Of a stretch of 64,000 nucleotides of DNA, positions 10,895 to 19,918 are shown in pieces; position 1 is the stretch's first letter, and each line of letters opens with the position of its first letter. The notes under the pieces were generated by a model. The model made no database searches. It saw only the letters and a program-made list of their open reading frames with translations, and had not been told where the DNA came from. The translations under genes and the position numbers were made by a program. Source of the DNA: Serripes groenlandicus (Eukaryota; Mollusca; Bivalvia; Cardiida; Cardiidae); NCBI GenBank assembly GCA_031761405.1, contig JASEVX010000007.1:37500734-37564733 (forward strand), written 5' to 3'.

Positions 10895-12249
10895 AGTATG
10901 GGATAGGTTTTAATTTTGTACCATGGGGTGACGTAATCGAAAAGGGAGCAACCAACATTATTATTGTTAAGAAAAACTATGTTGTATGTTTGGGAAAAAA
11001 AAAGCACCTTTATGAATCAATAAATAGTATAAAATGATGTAAGAGACAAAATGACACAAAATACGTATGTCTTCTACCGTTATTACAAAACTTTAGACAC
11101 ATTTAATATGTATTTAATAACTGTTCCCTATCTTCCTAGGCTACGCTTTTTTATAGGTTGGTTTACGGAGTTCACTTTTCCACAACTTTCTGGGCTACGA
11201 TTTTTTAATTGTTTGGTTTACTACCCTGACGACTCGATTCATTAAAGCTCAGAAAAAAGTTTCGGGGGATGTTTTTTCCTATTTATTAGTCGCCGGGCAG
11301 AAGCCCGCGACTTCTATTTTTAATAGATTTTCGGAAATCACATGGGAGGGCGGCTTATTATTAGAAAGAAACAAATCTAGATGATTTGAACATATTACAA
11401 TTGTGGTTGTTTACGAACACTAATAAATGACACATCTAAAATGAAATAAATATTCCGATTTTTTTTTATTTCACTCGCATTTAAGTTTTTTGTCTTATTT
11501 ACGAAGACAAAAGTGGTCCCTTCAAGACGTGAACCAACACCCCCTAATGCAGACTCTTATGTGTCGTCATTGAGGTCAATTTCGGATTCTCCTTTTAATA
11601 GCAATTTTAACTTACTAAATGTTGTTTTCATGTTCAAAGAGATGTCTTGATTTGTGTAGAATTCATTTAATAATGTTAATCCATGAATATCTAAAGTAGG
11701 AACTGTTTCTAAGCTAAATATAGACCCTATTCTGTTGTGTAGTTTCGTGACCTTTAACATCGATTTTCGCGCATGCGCATTTCGATATGAAAAAGCGAGT
11801 GATATTATTTTATTTTAGACAAGTACAAGACGAATGTTTGACGCAAAGCGTCAAAGAGAAGCCGCAATATTTCGTTGTACATGTAGAAATAAGAAAAAAA
11901 GAACATTTTTAAATCCACAAACAATAGAACAATTTAAACTGTAGACGATTTATTTCTATATATTTCTCCTTTTGAAGACTTTTGTTTTCTTCAAATTACC
12001 TCCCTTTAAAGCAATACCAGGATATTTACCTTGTGATTCGAATAAGATTGACAAACATTGAAATTATATGAATGAATACTATTATTTAAATAAGTAACAA
12101 CAGCAAAATTAAATTTAAGCCAAGATAAATGTGTACACATTTCGTTAATTTTTTATAGATACCCTAATGTATAGGTATGAATATAAAATTTATAAGCAAA
12201 TGTTTGAATAGACTAAGGAAAGTCAAGAATACATAAATAAATCAATGCA

Positions 12250-12295
12250 GTCTTTTCCGGCGACATTGATGCCTTGCATCAACTTTCTCTTGTTT
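12250..12295. repeat. GGCGACATTGATG hairpin element end, copy 1
   Basis: CCGGCGACATTGATGCCTTG, then CATCAACTTTCTCTTGT. TTGATGC and GCATCAA form the stem. The same block recurs at 31141 and, diverged, at 13238, so it is the terminus of a dispersed repeat whose other end was not identified. Confidence 0.5.
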
Positions 12296-13554
12296 CTAAA
12301 CTTAAAACGTTCTTCATTCAGAACATTGTATTCTTGCTATATGTTGACTAATACATGTGAACTTTTTCTTTTAATTTCATAAATGGGTCAATTTTGATAT
12401 TTTCTTTAATTCGCTTACAATCGACTATTTTTAGAATGGAATAACTCTCGAGTACACAGGCTTTAGAACATTTTGACCGTTAGCCTCGGGTAGCTAATCC
12501 CATTGGCATGTTCGAACAAGGAACTCTAATAATTTCCCAATTCGTTACCTCTACTAAATCTTTTAAAGGATAGTGGTTAAAAGTTCACATAAAACATTTT
12601 AATACATGAATATAAAATTACATTTAAAGTTTTTAAAATTACTTCATTTTGTGTTTAGTTACTCCCGTCTTTGTTATCATACTTCTGCTAAACTGGCAGA
12701 AGGGTAGACTTCCCGCTCTCCTTCCAAAGCTTGTGTCATATTTAACTTAATACTAGAGGCATTACACCTTAAAATATGTTAATATTTAAGCACCTATAAT
12801 TTTTTTTTTTTTTTTTTGTTATCTTATTGATTTAGTTAGATCAGATATAAAACCGTTTATTGGTAAGAAATTAAAAAACGTAAGCTTGTATGACACATTA
12901 TAGCTGCAGTCAATGTTAAGCAAACTCTAGACCAAATGGTTTCAGGACTTAACTTGACTTTTCACGACTAAACTTCACATGCTGAATATCACCTAGATCG
13001 CAGCATATAAAACAAACGTCTATCCCTTCGTCAACATTTACCCTTTCTGCCTTTGGTAACCTTTTATTATAGGCTATGGTAGCCAGGTAAGCAATGAAGG
13101 CACATCTTGGTCTTTTTTTAAAAAATAAAGAGACATTTGGTCTTTTTGTTCGAAATATTTACAACCTGTCTGTTAAAACGTTATTTAAATGTACTGAACT
13201 GCATCTGCTTCCTTTAAGTCATGCTTCAAAATCATGCGCGGCGTCTTTGATGTTTTGCATCAAAATTCGTCTTGTTTCTAATGTCGCAGGTGTAACTAGC
13301 ATCCCACCGTTTAGGATTCGCGATGCAAATGTTATATGAAAGCTTTAACCAAGAAAATTATATCAGTTTTACTTCATTTTTTTTTTTTTTTCATCAGGAC
13401 TATTTTGAATTCCAATGTATAATTATTTTGTGTGATCTATTAAAATATCAGAGTAAGATCATAGTAAATGATTTAAACAACCGCCTTACAAAGCGAAAGT
13501 GTCTAATCACTGATACATCGCTTACAGTGCACTAGACCTAGCCAATCTGTAGTA

Positions 13555-14025
13555 GCAGAAGTAGTAACGGCAGTAGGGTAGGGTAGTATTATATAGAAGT
13601 TGTAACAGTGTAGTGGAGTGTAAGGAAATAAAAGTAGTAACAGCAGTAGGGTAGGGTAGGATAATACATAATGTGTAGCAGTGTAGTGCAGTGTAAGGAA
13701 ATACAGTAGTAACAGTAGGGTAGGGCGTGATGATACAGAAGTAGACTAGTAGAAGTGTAGTGAAGTTTAGGGTAGTAGAAATAGCAGTGTATGGTAAGGC
13801 GAGGGTAAGGTGGTAGTCAAAGCAGTAGAAGTAAGTAGGGTAAGATAAGGTAGCAGTGTGTAGTGTCTTGTAGGGTGAGGTAGTAGCTGTAAGCAGTGTA
13901 GTATGTGGTAAGGTAGTAGCAGTAAGTAGGGTAATGGTAATGTAGTAATAGTAGCAGCAGTGCAGCATAGTGTATGATAAGTAAGGTAGCAGTAGTAGAA
14001 ATAGCTGTCGTGTAGGGTAGCCATG
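13555..14025. repeat. GTAGTA/GTAGGGTA minisatellite
   Basis: About 470 bp of degenerate tandem units such as GTAGTAACAGCAGTAGGGTA and GATAATACAGAAGTAG, strongly purine-rich on the plus strand. The long minus-strand open frame (Leu, Thr, Tyr rich) simply reads through the repeat. Confidence 0.75.
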
Positions 14026-15247
14026 AATGAACAACAATGCTATTTCATATTAAATCAAAGGTATCTCATTTATAAACTGTAAATATTCGAAGTTTGCAAT
14101 ATGGAATATACCTAATTAATATTTCCATCAGAGGTAGAGCTTGTAAACTTTTAAACAGTCTGCAGCGGGTACAGTATTGAAGTAATGTATGTTAACAACT
14201 CTTCCAGCGTTATTTTGAATTACCTATAAAGCATTCATGATCAATAAAGTGGACGGTGGCATATATATATTTATATGCGAATAGAAGTCCGGGTATACAG
14301 TGTACACAAACATAACTTTGGCAACTGTGGTTGATCGGATACGACTTTATTCTGATTACTTGCGAGGAAGCAGACATGAACAATGATAATCCCTTTCCAA
14401 CATACAACATATCTATTGCAGACAACTTAAAAACAGCAAGGCAAACATATATGGAAGATCTCCATTCGTGAAAAGAACACTTGTCAAAACAGTTGACAAC
14501 AGGGTGGCTGTGGTATAATTAAGAAGGAGATATCTCTCAATATTCAAAAGTGTTCTGCTACAGAAGCGTTAAAATACGCTTGCATGTGGGAAAGCCTTAG
14601 GGATGACATAATTAAGTGGTATATAAGAACCAGTTTCTCAATCGATGAAAAAAACAACACATTACAACTAAATTACTAGAAACTATATGTAATCACATAT
14701 ATATACGTTGTGATTTATACCGAGGTATTGTTTTATACCACTTTAGTACATAATAAATGATGAAGTATACATGTTCTGAACATTTACAAATCAGTTACCT
14801 CCCTTTTGTAAAAAAAAAAAAAAAAAAAAAATCATATGTAAGGGAGATAATCACCGGCTACCGTGTTAACTTACTTACTAACACAAGGCAAATAATGAAC
14901 AACGTTTTCTTTAGGAATGTATTTGTCATTAGTTTTCGTGGAAGGGGCGGATGTCAAGTGATCATATGATGTTGATGATTCTTAATTAACAGCTTTTCTT
15001 ATTATTTTCTCAGGTAATTTTGATTTTTTTTTAAAAAGACACATATTTCTCTCTTGCTATGTATGAATTGTGTCTCAATAAATGAAAAAATAGTTAATGT
15101 CAGGTCGAAATTGACATGCCTTCCTGTTGTTCTGATGTTTTCATTTCGCAACAAAACATTGATTGAGATGAACTTGCATTGCTTCAGATAATGTGTGTAT
15201 TCATGTTCGAAGATACTATTTCCTGAAACCCTATTGCTTTAGTACGT
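14026..15247. other. gene-free stretch
   Basis: No supported gene. Holds a diverged TTAA-MITE (about 14387-14597, CCCTTTCCAACATACAAC to GTGGGAAAGCC) and a small inverted repeat around a poly-A run (TTACCTCCCTTTTGTA at 14798, TATGTAAGGGAGATAA at 14835). Confidence 0.5.
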
Positions 15248-15260
15248 AACCCTTTCCCAC
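15248..15260. mobile_element. left fragment of a TTAA MITE split by the Mutator-like element
   Basis: GTAACCCTTTCCCAC is the left terminus of the MITE whose body resumes at 18305. The last nine bases (CTTTCCCAC) are the target-site duplication. Confidence 0.65.
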
Positions 15261-15812
15261 GGGTATCACTAAACAGAGTCTGGTAGAGTCTGGTCGTCAA
15301 ATATCCCACTATATCACTGTTTTGTTGTGTTTTTGTATTGAAATGAATAAAATAAAGTGCTATTGTATCATGTAAATAAAAATAAAAAAGGTATTTGTCT
15401 ATTTTAGTTCATTTTCGAGTGAATATAGAAATATTATACGCGTGAACACAGACACTGGTAGAGTCTGGTCATTATTAAGCAATAAATACAAAGTTTTATA
15501 CGATTTTTAAGGTATAAAAAGTTTAATTTGATTTATATGTGTCATATTATATATTTATTTCTTATATTACTACAACTGATAATCGGGAAAATAGTGGAAG
15601 ATTGGGGATTTTTAACGATAACATTGTGTTTCGTAAATCAAAATGGCTGACGTGAAATTTCTGTTTATAATGCGGCCCTATCGTACATCATGAACGAGTA
15701 ATACACTAAATTCTCTCTCTATTATGGGCCAACTAATTGATTAGGTGTGATCAACAGATTAGTGTTATAATTGCCAAGATTTTAAATGTATGAAAACTAC
15801 TAGATTGGAATA
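15261..15812 (+). repeat. left terminal inverted repeat of the MULE
   Basis: Mirrors 17745-18304. Landmarks: GATAATCGGGAAAATAGTGG, ATGGCTGACGTGAAATTTCT and GTGATCAACAGATTAGTGTT. The motif CTGGTAGAGTCTGGTC occurs twice (about 15280 and 15453). The right TIR keeps the inner one and only a partial outer one. Confidence 0.8.
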
Positions 15813-16043
15813 ATTTATGTTTTATATGTCATTAACATTAAATAAACCAAATGCTTAGTGAGCTGTATGCTTACTTAAAAGTAATTCATATGAAATTGCA
15901 GGATAAATTGAGTGTCATCGACCAGAGTAAATTAAATTTTGTTCCAACGAAGAGTTTTCGACTTGTAAAGCCATTGACATAATTATGTTTCCCACAAGCC
16001 ACAAGAGTTCTTTGCGCGAAACATTTGAAGGATAAAGCGATAA

Positions 16044-16682
16044 ATAAACTCAGTAAATGTCTTCCTCAACCTGAGCTCGAGATTAACTGCATTAATTTTT
16101 AAACTCTTCGGTCCTAATGGTATCTTAAGTGCTGAAACTGCAACCTCATTCACAGAAATGGACCAAGAAGTATCCAATACACATCCAAATTTGACATATT
16201 TACAACGGATACTTACCAATTTGGAGAAGCATATGTTTCTCCCAAAACTCAAACATCCCTGGCTACCACAACAATGGTTTAATAATGCAAACGAGTCGTA
16301 CAACCATGTTATCAACAGGACGACAAACTGGGTAGTCCAGAAATTGCCTGACATGATAGAAAAGTTACAAGAACTTGAACAGTGTCAAACTCTTCATGTG
16401 AGAGGCGCATTGCACGACTCGGGTAAATATTGTTTAGCGACACAAGCGTCGGTGCTACATGTTTCTCATGCTACATGGACACAGTTAAGTCCTGACCAGA
16501 GATTAAGGCGATTTATGAAATTATTGAACTTTAAGTCGCATCACATTTCAAACATCACATCAACAGATAAGCAACTAAAATTACCCTCCATTACGAGAAT
16601 TGCACGAAAACTCTGCCCGCGCAAACGCCTGAAAAATTGCAAAACAAACACAATTGAAAATAAAAAACACAGATTATATTAA
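16044..16682 (+). pseudogene. MULE transposase C-terminal remnant
   Basis: An open frame runs from just after a stop at about 16042 to TAA at 16682; the first ATG is 16158 (174 residues from there). Upstream in the same frame it reads FKLFGPNGILSAETATSF. Then come FNNANESYNHVINRTTNW, KLPDMIEKLQELEQCQ and WTQLSPDQRLRRFMKLLNF. The order (FG..GILSAE, then a NNANES-NHV motif, then KLPDMIEKLQ, then W..LSPDQR) matches the C-terminal part of animal MULE-type transposases as I remember them. The catalytic core is absent, so it cannot act alone. The tail is basic (KLCPRKRLKNCK). No start, promoter or intron is evident. It is a remnant rather than a gene, although the open frame is long for neutral DNA. 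Confidence 0.6.
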
Positions 16683-16914
16683 AAAACATTCATGTAAAAA
16701 GGCCTTCATATTTTAGTTGCAAACCAACAACAATATATTTTTATCAATCATTCGCTAATACCTGTATGTCAGTTGTACATTCGATATTTTCAACAATAAT
16801 TCCTCTATATCTGTCTAAAATGTTAACGCTAGGACAAGGTTTTAATTTGAGTACTGGTTATATCACCAGGAAGCAGACATAAAGAAGCGGAAAATATCAA
16901 CCCAAAACAATGAA

Positions 16915-17380
16915 TAAAAATTCCAAAAAATGGAGCTCTGTGTAGGGTCTTTTTTGTTAACCAAAAATGAGATCACGTCACCAATTAGAAACAAATTGAA
17001 TCAAACACACCTAAATCTTGAGGATACAAAATAAACCGGCATACATCTGTTAGAGATTCGGGTTGAGACAAATGAGAATTTCTGGTTTGTCCTTTGCGTA
17101 TCACTCGATTTAATAGCGAGCTGGCAGGGGAAGGGCTCTATATTGACTTATAGGTTTGGCGGGTAATGTTGGCCCCGGGTTCACATGTCGGCAATGTCTG
17201 CATGCTAAACAAGCGCTGCGAGCACCCTAGGCTATCACGCTCCATAGTGGTGCAGACACGGCCGGTAGCCTGGTGCTGCTGCTCGGCCATGCTTTGAATC
17301 TCTATCAAATGAATGTACATAGAACCAAAATCATAGAATAAAATATCCAAAAAAATGGAGCTCTGTGTAGGGTCTTTTAC
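16915..17380 (+). repeat. direct repeat inside the MULE interior
   Basis: TGGAGCTCTGTGTAGGGTCT, preceded by CCAAAAAA, occurs at about 16929 and again at about 17354. The first is followed by GTTAACCAAAAATGAGATCA; after the second, GGTAACCTAAAATGG appears about 50 bases later. The 425-bp unit between the copies has no recognised gene. Confidence 0.6.
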
Positions 17381-17744
17381 GGCCCGGGACCTCGTCAGGC
17401 ACACAGGCTCTATTTTGGTAACCTAAAATGGAAAACATAGAATAAAATTCCCAAAATGATATAATATAGATCCAAACATTAAATTTTGGGCCATGAGAGA
17501 GTTCCTCCACGTGGTGTGACCTGGATACAATATTTCGCAAAATGCGTTTTATGAACTATATATCAGGAAATATATTTATTTTTCGAGTTAAAAAAAATGC
17601 AAATATGGTTTAGTTTGATTCTATTTTTTGCGGAATGTAGTAACTACACTCTTTAATTTCATATGAATTACTTTTATGTAAGTATATTTAGCTCTCTAAG
17701 TATTTGGTTTAATTAACGTTAATATTAAGAAGACATATTACACA

Positions 17745-18304
17745 TACAATTATTCCAATCTAGTAGTTTTCATACATTTAAAATCTTGGAATTGTTATAA
17801 TATAATTATAACACTTATCTGTTGATCACGCCTAATCAATTAGTTGACGCATAATAGAGAGAGAATTTAGTGTATTACTCGTTCAGGATGTGCGATATTG
17901 CCGCATTATAAACAGAAATTTCACGTCGGCCATTTTGATTTACGAAACACAATGTTATCGTTAAAAATCCTCACTCTTCCACTATTTTCCCGATTATCAG
18001 CTGAAATAATATAAGAAATAAATATATAATATGACACATATAAATCAAATTAAACTTTTTATAACTTAAAAATCGTATAAAACTTAGTGTTTATTTCTTA
18101 ATAATGACCAGACTCTACCAGTGTCCTTGTTCACGCATATAATATTTCTATATTCACTCGAAAATGAACTAAAATAGGCAAATACATTTTTATTTTTATT
18201 TATATGATACAATAACACGTTATTTCATTCATTTCAATACAAAAACACAACAAAACAGTGATATAATGGGATATTTGACGACCAGACTCTGTTTAGTGAC
18301 ACCG
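17745..18304 (-). repeat. right terminal inverted repeat of the MULE
   Basis: Reverse complement of the left TIR, with small indels such as an extra ATATAATTATAACA stretch near 17798 and AGTGTTTATTTCTT where the left arm has a shorter run. Confidence 0.8.
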
Positions 18305-18525
18305 CTTTCCCACATGCATTAACTCTGCCGCAGACGACTTTGAAAACATAACCCAAAAAAATTGGAAACTCCCTTTAAATGAAAGTACAATTATTGAATA
18401 GAGTTGAAAACATTGTGACAAAAGGAGAAATTATTTGTTTTGAGCAGTTTCTTCTTTTGTCGCTATGTTTCCAATAATTTGATTGTTGCAGAGGGGTCAG
18501 AAAGCCTCTATATGAGGGTAAGAGT
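18305..18525. mobile_element. body of the split TTAA MITE
   Basis: CTTTCCCACATGCATTAACT continues into GCCGCAGACGACTTTGAAAA, the central foldback and GAGGGTAAGAGTTCA. It is the continuation of 15248-15260. Confidence 0.65.
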
Positions 18526-18589
18526 TCAGATAATTGTCTTGTTGAACACCACTAAAAAAAGGCACTATCGGGTTAAGCAATTACTTTAA

Positions 18590-18800
18590 TTTTTAGATTT
18601 ATTGCGGTTTCACGCCGTTTTCAACATTATTTTAGTTATATCTCTGCAACAGCACACTTTTTCATGATACCTGGGTAAACAAACCAGTACTAGGCTAGGA
18701 AATGTGCCTTGCTCAAGGGAATTTCATGAATACCGCGACTGGGGACCGAACCCAGGCTTCCTGGTTCCAAATCCGGATGCTTTCCTTTTGGCCTTGACGG
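18590..18800 (-). mobile_element. tRNA-derived SINE, minus strand
   Basis: On the minus strand it has a B-box-like GGTTCGGTCCCCA, a body including GCCTAGTACTGGTTTG, and the 3' end GTTGAAAACGGCGTGAAACC followed by GCAATAAATC. The same 3' end (GTTGAAAGCGGCGTTAAACC) is found in the SINE at 59632. Confidence 0.6.
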
Positions 18801-19109
18801 ATTTCTGGGTTTGGGGAAAAGGGAGATATTGTGAAGAAGTGACCAGTATACTTCACCTTTTCTAAATTCATTCACTGAAAAGGCAATGTCTATTTGCACA
18901 AGAACTATATATGCATTCTCTCTGTCTACTTTAGAATAAATCCTTTCCCACATACAACAAATCTGCACTAGACGACTTTGGAAATGTCTACTAAAAAATA
19001 TGGAAAATCTCTATAATTGTAGGTATAATTACTTAAAAAAGTGAAAGGAGGTGAAAACTAGTCGCGGTCGATGAAACATTATGGAAATAGTTTTGAAAAT
19101 GATTTTAAG

Positions 19110-19342
19110 TTAAACCCTTTCCCTCATATAGACGCTTTCTGACGCCTCTGCAGCAGACGGCTTTTTGAAAACATAGTGACAAAAGAAGAAATTGCACAAA
19201 ACGTGCAATTTCTCCTTTTGCCACAATGTTTTCCACTTTAAGTCATAGGTTATCCATTCAATTATAGAGATTTTCCATTTTTTTTGACAAAATACGTTTA
19301 AAGTCGTCTGCTGCAGAATTTTCGTATGAGGGAAAGGGTTAA
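19110..19342. mobile_element. TTAA MITE immediately upstream of WASHC1 coding exon 1
   Basis: TTAAACCCTTTCCCTCATAT to GAGGGAAAGGGTTAA. It ends 35 bases before the 3' splice site at 19377, inside the zone where the branch point would lie. Confidence 0.75.
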
Positions 19343-19394
19343 CTTCAATCAATACTTTTTTTTCCAGTGCGTGGATGCCTTAACAGATGTCTAA

Positions 19395-19918
19395 ATGACC
19401 ATTATGAGTAGTCAACCGTTCAATGCTCCTGGGGTATCACCAGATTTACGGAGAGACGAGACAGTTCACCAGATAGTTGACTCGCTGGAATACCTGGATA
19501 AGGTCGCCAATGAAGTGTTCACGAGGATTCACGCCAAAGTAGAGGAAAACAAAACTCGCCTTCAGAAATTAAATGAACATGTTAATAACTCACAAGCTAG
19601 GATAGAAAAAATCAAGGGAAGCAAAAAGGCTACAAAAGTGTTTGCAACATCAAAATATCCTGCACAAGAATTTCTTGACATTTATAAGTGTGTTTTTCCA
19701 AACGAGAGTGCTAAAGCGGTAAAACGACCAAATTATCATGTGCAATCAAGACATAGAAATGTTGATGATAATGTGCTGAGAGACAAACTGCAATATTATA
19801 GTGTCAAACAAAACAGCAAGAAGAAATCAGATGGAAAAAAAGAAGAAGGTCTTGGTGGCTTACCCAAAACAGTACCCTCAGTTAGCTCCTTACTTTTGTT
19901 TAATACTACAGAAAACCC
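19395..19918 (+). CDS. WASHC1: WASHC1 coding exon 1 (WAHD1 region)
   Basis: Acceptor TTTTTTTTCCAG at 19377; 17 bases of 5' UTR (19378-19394) precede the ATG. Donor AACCC/GTAAGT. Ends in phase 2 within a Pro codon after FNTTEN. Confidence 0.93.

Larger units (their letters stand above)
9726..13555. other. gene-free intergenic stretch with hairpins
   Basis: No exon with convincing borders on either strand. AT-rich, with degenerate TTAA-MITE arms near 9770-9990 and four GC-rich stem-loops (10871-10894, 11289-11311, 11837-11854, 12266-12282). A fifth lies at 13246-13264. Poly-T runs occur at 12798 and 13379. Short ORFs here are unsupported. Confidence 0.5.
15261..18304 (+). mobile_element. Mutator-like (MULE) element with long TIRs and 9-bp target duplication
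   Basis: The 3,044-bp element is bounded by GGGTATCACTAAACAGAGTC and its mirror GACTCTGTTTAGTGACACCG. CTTTCCCAC occurs directly outside both ends (15252-15260 and 18305-18313). The terminal inverted repeats extend about 550 bp on each side (15261 to about 15812, and about 17745 to 18304), at roughly 90 percent identity by eye. Long TIRs plus a 9-bp duplication fit Mutator elements, and the interior holds a remnant with a MULE-like transposase C-terminus. It appears to be a deletion derivative without a complete transposase. Confidence 0.8.

Noticed and set aside
13522..14037. 171-codon minus-strand open frame rich in Leu, Thr and Tyr
   Set aside because: It lies exactly on the GTAGTA minisatellite, is matched by another open frame in a second phase, and has no domain. 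A repeat artefact.
15983..16354. 123-codon minus-strand open frame in the MULE
   Set aside because: Antisense to the transposase remnant, which has recognisable family motifs on the plus strand.
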